Below, piece after piece: positions 9,761 through 19,432 of a stretch of DNA of 64,000 bases. A model generated the notes under the pieces. That model searched no databases. It had not been told where the DNA came from and saw only the letters and a program-made list of their open reading frames with translations. The position numbers and the translations under genes were made by a program. Source of the DNA: Pandoraea oxalativorans (GTDB lineage Bacteria; Pseudomonadota; Gammaproteobacteria; Burkholderiales; Burkholderiaceae); NCBI RefSeq assembly GCF_000972785.3, contig NZ_CP011518.2, positions 124,001 to 188,000 of the forward strand, read 5' to 3'. How positions within the stretch are numbered: the first letter of the stretch is position 1; each line of letters opens with the position of its first letter.

Positions 9761-10113
9761 TTTTTTGCTCGGCTGTATTCAACTGCTTCCCGGAGAATCT
9801 CGTTCTCCATTGTTTTTTTGCCGAGCATCCGTTGCAGCTCGCGAATCTGCTTGAGCGCATCAGCCAACTCCGATGCCGGAACCACTTCTTCGCCAGCCTT
9901 GACCGCTGACAGGCTACCGTCCTGGTACAGCTTGCGCCAGTGGAATAGCTGGTTCGGGTTCACGCCGTAATGGCGCGCGACCATTGAAACCGATTTTCCC
10001 GGTTCGAAACTCTCGCGAACCATCGACAGTTTCTGCTCCGCCGTCCAGCGACGCCGGCGCTCTGGGCCCGTCAACACTTCCATCACTTCCTGCTTGGTGT
10101 TAGTCAAAAACAC
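9718..10113 (-). CDS. IS3-family transposase OrfA
   Basis: A 131-residue protein with an N-terminal helix-turn-helix ([40 protein letters not shown]) followed by a leucine-zipper-like segment ([30 protein letters not shown]). This is the standard OrfA of IS2-like IS3 elements. The longest frame starts at GTG 10113; ATG 10083 ([13 protein letters not shown]) is the more usual family start. Confidence 0.9.
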   Translation of the reverse strand: MFLTNTKQEVMEVLTGPERRRRWTAEQKLSMVRESFEPGKSVSMVARHYGVNPNQLFHWRKLYQDGSLSAVKAGEEVVPASELADALKQIRELQRMLGKKTMENEILREAVEYSRAKKWIAHSPLLPEDGQ

Positions 10114-10239
10114 AGTCTTATGCCTACCCGTTATTGTAAGTGGGTCGCTGTGTCCGGTGTTTCATGGGGCCGCTCCAGCGAGGCATAGTCACTCCTTGGC
10201 GACATGTTATGCCTCAAACACGAAATTAATGACAGGCCC

Positions 10240-10247
10240 CTGAGGGT
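10240..10247. repeat. IS256 target-site duplication, right copy
   Basis: CTGAGGGT, identical to 7547-7554, marks the right border of the IS256 insertion. Confidence 0.8.
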
Positions 10248-10613
10248 TGCCCCAACCTGCTGAGTCAGGCAGCCTTCCGAAGAACGCTTCACATCCAATC
10301 CGCCCCTTCGGACAAGGCGCCGCGCAACGCGACCATCGAATACGGCACGAGAAGGGCGTTGGTACCAGGGAAAAGCAATGCGGGGCACATGCTATGGGGT
10401 GAGACCGTGCTTCAACCGGGAGAACTCAAACTCGCCGAAGTCAGTACCGCGTCGTCCTGGAGTGTGACGCCCGCGGGGTTCGAAATGAAAGAAGCGAGTT
10501 TCGCGGTGTGGGTGGAGTACAGTGATCCAATCCCTCTGAACACTCATTTAGGCGAGAATGCTCGCCGTGAAGAGGTGTCTGATGACGAAACAACGTCGAT
10601 CGTTTTGCCTTGA
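10248..10613 (+). pseudogene. Effector A, 3' part
   Basis: Translation from 10248 continues effector A in the frame interrupted at 7554. RRTLHIQSAPSDKAPRNATIEY matches RKTHIKCDLPASEKAPPDVTLEH of effector B. AGHMLWGE, followed by WSVTPAGFEMKEASFAVWVEY, matches AHGISWGG and WRLTPAGMELQEANYAAQVV. Residues after about 10535 no longer align and run into an IS3-like end, so the last 20 residues may be IS sequence. It cannot be translated on its own. Confidence 0.8.
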
Positions 10614-10870
10614 GTTCAAACGCAACGCTGCGGCACCGGACCTTGATCAGAGCTACCGCCACGTGGATGCATGCCGTTCTGTCGGCGTTGCCGAGTCCGT
10701 ATTGCGCCGATGGGTGGGTCGGCTCCAGCTTGAGCGCCGGGGTGTTATCCCTCAGAGCTAGGCCCTCACGCCAGAGCAGCAGCGTATCGAGGAGCTTGAG
10801 GCGCGCACAGCGTATGGCGCGGCTCTCGCGCTTTTCACGTTTGCCTGTGCACTGCGTTAGGTTCGCCGCG
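10536..10870 (+). pseudogene. IS3-family OrfA remnant
   Basis: From ATG 10582 the plus strand encodes MTKQRRSFCLEFKRNAA, YRHVDACRSVGVAESVLRRWV and LQLERRGV, then (after a stop) EQQRIEELEAR. This is the helix-turn-helix and zipper part of an IS3-type OrfA. TGAACACTC at 10536 may be its left end. It is a different group from the intact IS3 element to its left. Confidence 0.7.
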
Positions 10871-11527
10871 CCGCCGGCGCTGAACGGTGCGCGCGCGGCG
10901 CCCCCATCGGGCACGCGTGTGCTTGGCAAGCCCCGGCCAGGGCCGTCATGTCGATCAGACCGAACAATGTTTTGCGCTCTTGCGCGGCCGTCATTCGAGC
11001 GCGCCCTCGAACAGCGCGCGGTATTTTTTTGCGGCACCCGTCGCGCCGCCGCTTCAGCCGGCGCCTTCTCCTTGCGTTGAAATCGCGCTGCAGCTCGGCA
11101 TTGGACTGCTTCAGATCCCGCGCCGCTTGCGCGCTCGCGCTCCCTGGCGGCGGCCTCGCCGGCGCAAAATCCACGTGCCACTGCGTCAATGACGCGCAAA
11201 CACGCGCCGCTCCGGACACCGGCCCTTCGATGCTTTGTCGACCCGCCCGTGGCGCTCCTGCAAGGCCATCAGCCGTTCCTGCCGCGTCCGGTCTTCCAAT
11301 CGTCTTGGGGGCACCGCGTCCGAGCGCTCGGTTCGTGGCGGCGGCACGTCTCCTCCCTTCACGTGGTGTCAGCACGGGGGCGTCCGATTCGTCCGCCACC
11401 GCGCCAACCGTGCCAACCGTGTCGCTTCCGCGCTGCAAGGCCTTCGACAGCGCCTTCCCCTTGAACGCAATAGAACAGGTTCGTCTCGCTTCGAACCCGC
11501 ACCTGCGGCGCTCGTTAATAAGCATGT
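10871..11527 (-). pseudogene. Degenerate, possibly IS3-derived DNA
   Basis: A minus-strand open frame of about 220 codons holds a charged helical piece (DLKQSNAELQRDFNARRRRR) followed by AQERKTLFGLIDMTALAGACQAHAC. That resembles the orfA end and orfB start of an IS3 subgroup, but the match is weak and the rest is low-complexity Arg/Ala. I cannot assign it firmly. Confidence 0.3.
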
Positions 11528-12760
11528 TCAGACAGGACCGCTATTCTGACACCGGGGGGGGGGCATCACTCTGATCGACGCCGACCAAAAGAAGAAGCCG
11601 CCCAAAGCGGCAAAAAGCGGCACGAGCGCGCCACTGCGCCATGATCCGGTCGCGACGACAAGCTTTGCCATGATGACCGGCACCAGGGTGCTGGCCATAT
11701 TCCCCAGGAAAGTGACATATCCCGTTATGATGCCGACAGATTTGCCGTGCGCTTGGATATGTGGCCAGATCGTGACTTGACAGAGCCCCACGAAGACCAT
11801 CGCCAGGCACATTAGCATGATGCCCGCTACGACGCCTGGACAGAGCATCCCTGCCGCGAGCAAGAGGCCTGAGGCCAACGCGGCCAGTCCGCTCATGTTC
11901 TTGTGCCAACATCGTCCCCTGCCACCGGGCACCGTCGATGTGCGCAAGACAAATCCCCACCCCAGAACCGAGCCATACAGCGCCAACCAAGGACCTGACA
12001 ATACGAAGGGCAGCGTGGTGTTCTCAACATGGCGAAATTTGATCAGGTAATCGACAAAGCTGATGTGAAAAAACGCCTGAATCGACAGCACGCAAAAGTA
12101 ATACAGGGCGATACACGTGACGGCGCGGTCTTTCAGCACACGCCATATCGACGGAACGGCACCCCCGTTTTCCCTCCGGGCGGTTCGGGCGCGCGGCTCA
12201 TCCCGGTAGAAGGCAAGTACCGCCAGCGCGAGGACCAGGCCCACGACGCCGTAAAGATAGAAACAATTTTGCCAACCCCATTTGGCCATCAGCGTCATGG
12301 TGACGGGTCCGCTGAGTGCCGTCCCCAGATAGAGGCTGCCAAGCAGCAGAGCGCTGCCCAGGCGCCTGCGGCGCTCAGGGAATGACTGGCTCACCGCTAT
12401 CACGCTGGCAGACCAGTCCGGCGATTGGCCGACGCCCATGACAGTGCGCGCGAATACCATGCCGATGACGGTGGTTTGCAGGGGCGTCAGCAGCGTCCCC
12501 ATCGACCAGGCCAAGCAGGCCACACCGAGGGTCAGTCGCGGCCCCATTCGGCCCGACAGCCAGCCCGCCGGAATCTGGAGAAGAGCGTAAAACCACGTAG
12601 AAGCAACGACGATCGCCGACACGGTGACGAAATCGATGGCGAGCAATTTTTGTATTTCGGAATAGGCGATGCTCATCGCATTGCGGTCGATTCCGAGCAG
12701 GAAATTGACCGGCAGGAGCAGCAGGAGAAATCTCAAGATTGCGCGAGGCTCGTTGGTCAT
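11528..12760 (-). CDS. MFS transporter, anion:cation symporter-like
   Basis: A 410-residue inner-membrane protein with about 12 hydrophobic helices. It begins MTNEPRAILRFLLLLLPVNFLLGIDRNAMSIA and has WLSGRMGPRLTLG after helix 2 and RTVMGVGQSPDWSASV, the pattern of the hexuronate/phthalate (ACS) branch of the major facilitator superfamily. The start at 12760 is preceded by GGAGGGG at good spacing; longer upstream starts add a non-hydrophobic leader. The 3' end crosses a G10 run (11554-11563, C10 in the coding strand), so its last 8-10 residues depend on the run length. The substrate cannot be named; organic anions are likely for the branch. There is no operon partner. Confidence 0.8.
   Translation of the reverse strand: MTNEPRAILRFLLLLLPVNFLLGIDRNAMSIAYSEIQKLLAIDFVTVSAIVVASTWFYALLQIPAGWLSGRMGPRLTLGVACLAWSMGTLLTPLQTTVIGMVFARTVMGVGQSPDWSASVIAVSQSFPERRRRLGSALLLGSLYLGTALSGPVTMTLMAKWGWQNCFYLYGVVGLVLALAVLAFYRDEPRARTARRENGGAVPSIWRVLKDRAVTCIALYYFCVLSIQAFFHISFVDYLIKFRHVENTTLPFVLSGPWLALYGSVLGWGFVLRTSTVPGGRGRCWHKNMSGLAALASGLLLAAGMLCPGVVAGIMLMCLAMVFVGLCQVTIWPHIQAHGKSVGIITGYVTFLGNMASTLVPVIMAKLVVATGSWRSGALVPLFAALGGFFFWSASIRVMPPPRCQNSGPV
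11554..11563. repeat. G10 homopolymer at the 3' end of the MFS gene
   Basis: Ten consecutive G on the plus strand. One C fewer on the coding strand would replace the last residues with a different tail of similar length. Confidence 0.85.
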
Positions 12761-14000
12761 TTTCAACGCCCCTCCCCGGGCAGTGGAAAAATAAAGATCG
12801 ATCGCACCAGGTCTTATCAACATCAGATTACGCGGCACGCGGCCTGCCTTTGCTCGCAAAACGCGTCCAACCGCCCGGGCCATTTGCGGCCAAAGCCGCG
12901 TGACGTACCGCCCGTGCGCGATGAGCCGGTCGTGTTCGCAGCGCGCGAATACCCCGATAATAGGACGCCCGATGTCAATCCGGGTCGACTCTCACGATTA
13001 ACTCCGGGTTGCGAGCCAATGCGTTGAGGGCGGCGCAGCCGTAAAACTCGACGGGGGATCGCGCGGACAGTCGCCGGTTGAGCCGCATTACCGAGGTCCG
13101 TCTCAAGAGACGGGCGCCTTCTTGCTACGCATGTCACCGCGTTGTCGTTGTCTTTGCCATCGCCATCGCCATCGCCGGACGCGGTCGCGGGCTGCGGGAG
13201 GGCACCTCGAAAAACACTCCGAGGCCGGCATGGTTGCGGTAAGGCGAAAGCGATGAGCAAGTGGCGAGGATCCGGATCGTCCGGTTCGCAGCGCAGGCAC
13301 GAGCGCGCCGGCTCGGCCCGAGAGCTGACGCGCCAAACAAGCCGAGCGAACACGCGGACGCTGACGCACGCGCGGCGCGGATCGGCGCGGCGGCGCACCG
13401 GGCAACGTGCGAGCGCGGGGGCCGTGTCACCTTGCCGCGTGATCGCGTACAGCTCCGCATGCCGCACGCCGCATGCCGCTTGGTGCATCGCATCGCATCG
13501 CATCGCCGCGTCATCGGACGGCGTGAGATACCTGATGGGCGCTCAGCGCTCAGCGCTCGAGCTCGATTCAGCGGACGTGCGCTCATTTTTCCGCGGCTCC
13601 GTCGCGGCTTCGAGTCCCTATCGCTTGCCGAGGCCGCAACGCGCTCGTACGGGACACGTCCATAGGCCCGACAATTTCTTCCCGGATTCTGCCGTGCCGG
13701 CGCACGTTGGAGGTCTGCCGGCGCTTGTCCGCGCGCGTCACGAGAAAGCGATTCCACGCCTCGCTTTGCCCTCCGGGAAGAGCCGTTCCAGCGCCGTTTC
13801 TTGGCTTCTGATCACGCATATTTTGAGCGCGGCGCCCGGGGCGCGCCAGGTCAAACGACTTGGCCGCTGCGCCACGCCCTCGCGGGCCGCGGGCACACGA
13901 CGAGAGTCATCGGGCGGGACGAGCCGCCTTCCCCTCGCCGGGCGGAGGCCCCGCACCGGGTGAGCTCCCGCGGCGGCCGAACCCGGGCTGTCGGCGGCGG
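12761..14000. other. No gene seen
   Basis: GC-rich spacer. It holds a short hexamer array (GCCATC units near 13155-13178) and cat/tcg repeats near 13485-13510. Several overlapping frames of 60-270 codons exist, but they are Arg/Ala-rich in all frames and resemble no family. Confidence 0.5.
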
Positions 14001-14052
14001 CGCACACTTCAGGTGTTCACCCGATGGCGGCGTTGCGCAAGCCGCCGACAAT
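14001..14052 (+). promoter_or_regulatory. Regulon promoter 4
   Basis: CACTTCAGGTGTTCACCCGA (14006-14025), with GACAAT at 14047-14052 starting 39 bp after the first T of the core. It points to effector B, with a leader of about 160 nt. Confidence 0.85.
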
Positions 14053-14217
14053 GACGGCAAAATGTCTGCCGCGATCGAGACGACGGCGCCCCATCCGCTG
14101 CGACTTTATCGTCGACGACACCGTCGAAAAATATACCTGCCGTGCTGCCTCGCGCGGGGACGCGTGATCGCAGGACGCGCGCGCCGGCGCGCGAGACTGC
14201 GCAAGGAGAGCGTCAAG

Positions 14218-16209
14218 ATGTGCAGCATGAGTGTGACCAAGGCGTTGTGCGGCCGGCACGCGGCGTTCGTCGGCACGCTGGAGCAACGATTCGAGCTCGC
14301 GCCGGAGCCCTTCGATGACGCGTGCACGCGTGTGGCGCACCTCTATTTGCGGCCGCGCGAGGATGCACCGCCCGCCTGTCCTGACGGGCCGAGCGTCATG
14401 CTGACGGTCGATGGGCAGCCGCTCGATGCGCCGAACGGCCAGATGCAGGGCTGCGGACCACGCATAGAAGGTCGCGCGCTCGTGCGGGCGCTGGCCAAGC
14501 GTATCGAGGACCAGTTCGTGAGTGCCGGCGTGCCGCAGCTGATCGCCTCCTTACAGGCCGAAGTCATCGCCAGCCAACTCGGGCGCGACGCTTTCTTGAA
14601 AGCGGGCAGCACGCTGCACGAGGCGCGGGCGAATCCATGCGTGTTTCAACAAGCCGTCGACGTGCGTATCGACGGCGACAAAGTCACCTTCCACAAGACG
14701 ACGACGTACGTGGCACCGGAGGCCAAGAGTGAGAAAGATCCGGTCTTGGTGAGGGTGGTGGATGTGGCGTTGACGTTTTCGGCCAAGCGCGGCGATTTAT
14801 GGTTATGGCACCTCGCCGCCAGGTGCTTCGGGGCGGATCAGAATTGGGTGATCGAGGCGAGGGTCGACCACGCCGAGGTGCGTGAGCGCAACGAGGCCAA
14901 TACGCCTGGTGCGCTTGCTGCGCTCAAGGACGCCCACGGGGTGCCGGCCCCCCCCGATTTGTTCGCGTCCCTCGTCCAGTGGCTCAAGGTCGCGCTGGGG
15001 GCGCAAGGCATTGTGTTCGACGAGCGCCACCCCGGAGAGGGCACGCCCGGGCGAGCGCCCGTGCGCCCGGCGCTCGTCAGCCTGGCGACCTTCGAGCAAG
15101 CGGCAACTTGCGTCGCCGCGCGGCAGAGCTGGAAGCGGTGGGCCAATGGCATGGCCAAATATCGACTGAGTGGCACCACGGTGTTTGCCAACAATGTGCA
15201 AGTGCTTGGCTCTCAGCGGTTGGACCCATGGGATTCGGAGGCGGAGAACGCGGTGCTGGCGTTCGCGCAGCGCGGGTGCGAGCTCGGCAAGCGCCATTAC
15301 GAGCAGTTCCAGACGGCGCACAAGGTGGCATGGCAGTGTCAGATTCCCCCGGAGAGCCTGTGTTACGGCGAAATATTTATACGCGGCAAGCAGGCCGAGC
15401 TCGATGACACCGCGTTGCGCGCTCAGGCGAAGCTTGACCTGCGCCGGGAACTCCGTGCGGCCCCCTCCCACATCACGATAGACCTGCCCGACCGATTGGC
15501 CGAGACGCCGACCGCCGTGGCCTTCACACGGGTCAAAAAGGCCTACCAGGCACTGCACGAATGGGCGAGCGCTAACCGGGCGGCGCTGGGGACGCTGCAA
15601 CTGCCGTCGCAAATTCGGCAGTTGCTCGAAAAGGTTGACCTGCAGCGCCCGGGCGTCAACCTCGACGCGTTCGCCACGCAAGCCTTCACCGCGCAAGACT
15701 TGGCGACTGTCGCGCACGCATTGTCAGAGACCATGGCCGATACGGTGATCGCTTGGATTGTCGCCACCTTTACCGACGATGTCATGCGGCGGCGCATGCT
15801 CGATGCGGTCACGCAATCGGGGCACGGCGGCACGTTCTCGGTCATCCAAGGTCATGGTGCCATCACCTTCGAGCGCCTCGGCGGCGGTCGAAAAACCCAT
15901 ATCAAGTGCGACCTGCCGGCGTCCGAAAAGGCGCCGCCCGATGTCACGCTCGAGCACTGCTGGGATTTCAAATTTGATCCCGAGGGCGCCCACGGGATTA
16001 GCTGGGGGGGCGCCGAGGGCAGCTTACCCGCCGAGATTGCAAGCGCCAACTTGACCGTCTTTTCGGTATGGCGCCTGACGCCCGCGGGCATGGAACTGCA
16101 GGAAGCGAATTACGCCGCGCAGGTCGTCGGCGTCCGGCCCGAGGACCGGCACGCCGAACCCCTCGACGGGTCAGTTCTTGGTGCATCGCCGCAGCCAATG
16201 CCTACGTGA
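14218..16209 (+). CDS. Effector B, intact member of the A/B/C family (663 aa)
   Basis: I place the start at ATG 14218 because AAGGAGAG lies about 9 bp upstream and because it puts the conserved HKTTT at residue 159, level with 157 in A and 158 in C. The frame is open further upstream, but that part has no homology. The N-terminal module (about 1-260) is shared with A and C: RVAHLYLRP, ASQLGRDAF, HKTTTYV and VRVVDVALTFSA. The remaining 400 residues align with A to the C-terminus (WRLTPAGMELQEANYAAQVV). No signal peptide, membrane helix or known enzyme motif is visible. C8 (14948-14955) and G7 (16004-16010) runs occur inside the frame. Led by regulon promoter 4; presumably a secreted effector, function unknown. 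Confidence 0.85.
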   Translation: MCSMSVTKALCGRHAAFVGTLEQRFELAPEPFDDACTRVAHLYLRPREDAPPACPDGPSVMLTVDGQPLDAPNGQMQGCGPRIEGRALVRALAKRIEDQFVSAGVPQLIASLQAEVIASQLGRDAFLKAGSTLHEARANPCVFQQAVDVRIDGDKVTFHKTTTYVAPEAKSEKDPVLVRVVDVALTFSAKRGDLWLWHLAARCFGADQNWVIEARVDHAEVRERNEANTPGALAALKDAHGVPAPPDLFASLVQWLKVALGAQGIVFDERHPGEGTPGRAPVRPALVSLATFEQAATCVAARQSWKRWANGMAKYRLSGTTVFANNVQVLGSQRLDPWDSEAENAVLAFAQRGCELGKRHYEQFQTAHKVAWQCQIPPESLCYGEIFIRGKQAELDDTALRAQAKLDLRRELRAAPSHITIDLPDRLAETPTAVAFTRVKKAYQALHEWASANRAALGTLQLPSQIRQLLEKVDLQRPGVNLDAFATQAFTAQDLATVAHALSETMADTVIAWIVATFTDDVMRRRMLDAVTQSGHGGTFSVIQGHGAITFERLGGGRKTHIKCDLPASEKAPPDVTLEHCWDFKFDPEGAHGISWGGAEGSLPAEIASANLTVFSVWRLTPAGMELQEANYAAQVVGVRPEDRHAEPLDGSVLGASPQPMPT

Positions 16210-16879
16210 ACGCCGCCCGCGTCTACACGCGCGCGGTCATGCGGATGACCCGCATATGGCCCGCGGCGCTATCGGCGCCACGATGCGATGCCGCGTCGCG
16301 GCGGGCCGCGCGGTTGCCAGTGCCCGCGCGGCAGGCCCCACGTACATCGCGTCAGACGCCCTCGCATGGGCATTTAGGGGGCCAACGCGGCATGCCGCCC
16401 GGCACAGGGCGCAGCGGGCGTGGGATTCCCGCCAACGTTCAGGGGCACGGCATGACGGCTGCTGATCGTCGCTGAGATCGGGACGCGCCGTATCGCCTAT
16501 ATTGTGTCCGTGGCAGCGTAGTGTCTGCCTCTGCTGCGCGGTGGCCGTGCGCCACGGCACGGTTTGCACGCGCCATGGGCGCGACGGTTGACGGCATCCG
16601 CGTGGACTGACGTCGGTGGGCGGTGTCGGAACCCCAGCGACGACGCGGATGCCGTTTCTTTCGCCCGCGTAGCGCACGCCACCCTCGCGCGCCCGCCGGA
16701 TCGCTCACGGGCCACCTTCACCGACGACGGGTCGTCCGGCGTTCGGCGGGGCGGGACGCGCTCCGCGCGCCCGTGCCCCCACAGGGATGCGCGCTCGCAC
16801 GCCCTCGCCCGGCGCCACGACGGCACCCCGGCCTGCTACAGGATCCGTCCTCTCGCGGGAGAAACGGGCCGGCTTCGCG
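16210..16879. other. No gene seen
   Basis: Spacer between effector B and a LysR relic. The frames present are Arg/Ala/Pro-rich with no recognisable motif. Confidence 0.45.
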
Positions 16880-17060
16880 AGTGTGGCCCGGCATCAATGC
16901 GTTGAATGCGCGGCCTCTCACCCGAGACTCACGCGCGGGCCCGTCTCGCGGCACATGCGCGCCTTGGAGGCATCCTTGGCGTGTGGGCGGCTCACGCGCC
17001 GCCGACGGATGGCGCTGACTCAACAGGGTTGCCGCCTTCTGCGCCACATTAGTGTGACGT
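16880..17060 (+). pseudogene. LysR-type regulator N-terminal relic
   Basis: A plus-strand stretch reads FASVARHQCVECAASHPRL, then GPVSRHMRALEASL, then RLTRRRRMALTQQGCRLLRHI. This corresponds to the winged helix-turn-helix of LysR regulators (AA..L..SQPAVSRHIRALE..LG..LF.R..R...LT.AG..LL) with small indels. Nothing of the sensing domain follows; the MORN gene's 3' end abuts it. Confidence 0.6.
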
Positions 17061-19289
17061 CAGTGCCTGCGTCTGCAATTCTCGCTTGATGATTTTGGAG
17101 AAGGCGGCCGCGCGCAGCACGTCAGTGAGTAGCCATCCGTTCCCGGAGAGGATGGCCTGTGATAGGTCTTTCATTTTTTCGAGAGAGGTCAAGGCCACCA
17201 GGGCCTGCTGTTTCTCGGTGTCGCGAGGATACAGCTGCGCGGCATGCTGTGCGAAAAAACCCTCGATCAGTAGGCCGGGAAACAGTCGGGTCGCCGTGGC
17301 CGCAATGTCGCCGAGTCTTGTGATCGTGCGATAGTGAACGCGCGCGATGGCTTTCACATCATTTTTCGGTGCCTCGCCACGCAGCAAAGCAAAGCTTGAT
17401 GTCTCCAATTCTAAAGTCAAGGCATGCTTAAGAAATTCGTTTCGAAAACGATTGTAATGCGACAGACCTAGTTTCTCATTCATTTGGAGAGCTTTGTTTT
17501 TAAACACCGCCATCCAGCTTTTTATCGAGCAATTTTCAGAGGATTGAGGGGATTGGTAAACTGATCCATAGCCGATCTGAGCGTCGCGGTTTTGCGACGG
17601 GGGCTCACTTCTGTGCTGCAGTGCAAATTGATAGATAAATCCGATATCAAGTTTTTCTCTTGATAAAAATATATCCCGGAGCGTTTGTTCGTTTTCCGAG
17701 TTAATATAGACACTGAGCCGCGTTTCGAATTTCTTTGTGTCAATGCTGTACGGGTGAAGCAACAATCCCTTGCCGGAATTGAAGAGGGTTAGGGCGTATC
17801 GACCGCCCTCTTCGACAGGGGGGAGAATTTCAATTTTTATCGAATGAAACAGCATGCTTGGGTTAAAAAGTATGCCGTTACCATTGATTTTTAAATTGTC
17901 TTGCCACGCCCGCGCGCGATCCGCTTCGGAGCACAGCATCCATTGATGGGCGCGTTTGACGAGGGCGAGCATAGCGTTTCGATAATCGACGTAGGCTTGC
18001 GAATCGTTCTGAGGGTTGGACGAGAGCGGCCCCATGTCCTGTGCGGTGAGCAGCAGCGCTGATTCGGCATACCCTTCGGGGGCACCGTTGTCGACAGCAT
18101 CCAGCATCATTTGATTGAACCAGTCGCGGTTTCCTGCACCTTCCGCGATGCGGGCACAGACGCCGTTTTGGAGAGTGAGACGGGTGGTTAAGCCAGCAGG
18201 GTGGTCAAAAATACCGTCGCCGTGCGCAACATTTTCGGCCCACATCCCCGTGTACTGAATGCCATTGGGCCATATATGTGAGCCTTTCCCGTGTCGACGA
18301 CCGTCGCGCCAATCCCCCGTATATCGACTCCCGTTATACAAGGACACTGTGCCCTTGCCGTGGGGTTGGCCCGCCCACCCACCGTCGTACAGCCCCGTGT
18401 CGGGGACTTTGACGCACGCAGTGTGAGCAGCGGAATCGTGCGTCAGGATTAAAATTCTTTTAACGCCGGAAGCATCGGTATAATCAAGTTCGTTACCCGG
18501 AGTCGCGAAAGTCAAGAGATGTCTGATTTCCGCCAGCGTATTTTCCGCTTCGAATGCCGATAGTTCATGCTCATCTTCAATGGCCTTCAGCGCTTTCTCG
18601 CCAGATTCATTTCCGGGATGGGAGGTGTCGTGCAGGTGTTGGTGCAAAACGTTCATGCTCGACAATTTACTGTCGATTTCCTTTGATATGGCTTTGATAT
18701 GTGGGATATCAATGGCATTTTGACTATTGATTTGTTGGCGAAAATTATTTATTAACATCTGCACCGCGTCTTTGAGGCGTTGGTACTTGATTTTTGTCGT
18801 CTCGAATGCTGTAACGTCCCTGACGGGCAGGTGTTCCGGCTGGGAAAGAATGCTCAGACGTTGTCCAAACAAACTGGATTTACACTTGAAGTCGAAGTCA
18901 ATACATTCGCGCTCTTGGGTGAGTACGTGGCGCATCGCGTCGTCCACGTCCCCCCAATTTTCGTAAGCCGTGTGAGCGCTCACCACGTCGTCATGCGCCC
19001 GTGACAACCCCTTGAACTCTTCCTGCCACGCCGCCAGCGCGGCCTGGGCTTGCCGGGTCTGCGCCGACATATCATCAGCGTGATGGCGCGGGCAAAGTCT
19101 GATGGCTTCGTTTTCAGCCCGCGCATAGCGCAGCTTGGCCGTTTCATACTGCTCAAAGGCGTCGCGCAGGGGTTGCTGTTGTGCGAGGCGGTTTTCGTCG
19201 GTCACCGTGTCGGGTGCCGCGCCGCCATGTACCGGGCTGGCAACGGGGGTTTTTTGCGGCGATGTGGACCTTACGGGGCGAGTGTTCAC
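17049..19289 (-). CDS. MORN-repeat putative effector (746 aa)
   Basis: The N-terminal 300 residues are charged and helical (AKLRYARAENEAIRLC, QAALAAWQEEFKGLSRA), likely coiled coil. Residues 301-366 contain three MORN repeats: YDGGWAGQPHGKGTVSLYNG, SRYTGDWRDGRRHGKGSHIW and a third, IQYTGMWAENVAHGDGIF. In eukaryotes these bind membranes or lipids. The 380-residue C-terminal part matches nothing I know. The coding region from about 17400 to 18800 is clearly richer in A+T than its surroundings, suggesting transfer. The gene is led by regulon promoter 5 and lies back to back with effector C, each with its own promoter. No signal peptide. A host-acting role is inferred from the eukaryote-like repeats and the promoter. 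Confidence 0.85.
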   Translation of the reverse strand: MNTRPVRSTSPQKTPVASPVHGGAAPDTVTDENRLAQQQPLRDAFEQYETAKLRYARAENEAIRLCPRHHADDMSAQTRQAQAALAAWQEEFKGLSRAHDDVVSAHTAYENWGDVDDAMRHVLTQERECIDFDFKCKSSLFGQRLSILSQPEHLPVRDVTAFETTKIKYQRLKDAVQMLINNFRQQINSQNAIDIPHIKAISKEIDSKLSSMNVLHQHLHDTSHPGNESGEKALKAIEDEHELSAFEAENTLAEIRHLLTFATPGNELDYTDASGVKRILILTHDSAAHTACVKVPDTGLYDGGWAGQPHGKGTVSLYNGSRYTGDWRDGRRHGKGSHIWPNGIQYTGMWAENVAHGDGIFDHPAGLTTRLTLQNGVCARIAEGAGNRDWFNQMMLDAVDNGAPEGYAESALLLTAQDMGPLSSNPQNDSQAYVDYRNAMLALVKRAHQWMLCSEADRARAWQDNLKINGNGILFNPSMLFHSIKIEILPPVEEGGRYALTLFNSGKGLLLHPYSIDTKKFETRLSVYINSENEQTLRDIFLSREKLDIGFIYQFALQHRSEPPSQNRDAQIGYGSVYQSPQSSENCSIKSWMAVFKNKALQMNEKLGLSHYNRFRNEFLKHALTLELETSSFALLRGEAPKNDVKAIARVHYRTITRLGDIAATATRLFPGLLIEGFFAQHAAQLYPRDTEKQQALVALTSLEKMKDLSQAILSGNGWLLTDVLRAAAFSKIIKRELQTQALTSH

Positions 19290-19432
19290 GGCGATATCTT
19301 TGGCATGGTGCGGGGCGCAGGACCGAGCATGGTCGTACGGTAACGGACCTCACGGGGGCCTGCCCGGCGGGGCCGGCCAAACGCGCCATGGTGCCGCGGC
19401 GCCGTCCCCGCCACAGTGAAGAATTACGCTCC

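Larger units (their letters stand above)
8854..10164. mobile_element. IS3-family element (IS2-like group), nested in IS256
   Basis: Terminal inverted repeats are TGTAAAACCGGACAC at 8854-8868 and GTGTCCGGTGTTTCA at 10150-10164, with the TG...CA ends usual for IS3. It is 1311 bp long and carries orfA and orfB on the minus strand, both intact. I see no clear direct repeat beside it. Removing it rejoins the IS256 transposase reading frame. Confidence 0.88.
7555..10239. mobile_element. IS256-family element in effector A, itself holding an IS3 element
   Basis: The ends are imperfect inverted repeats: TGTCAGAAATTCCGTGTT at 7560-7577, and the complement of TGTCATTAATTTCGTGTT at 10217-10234 (15 of 18 match). 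The outer GGG tails match too. An 8-bp duplication (CTGAGGGT) flanks the element. Within it, an IS3-family element occupies 8854-10164. Without that, the IS256 would be about 1.37 kb, normal for the family. Confidence 0.85.

Noticed and set aside
11554..11563. G10 as proof of a broken MFS gene
   Set aside because: The 12-helix protein is complete before the run; only a short tail is affected.
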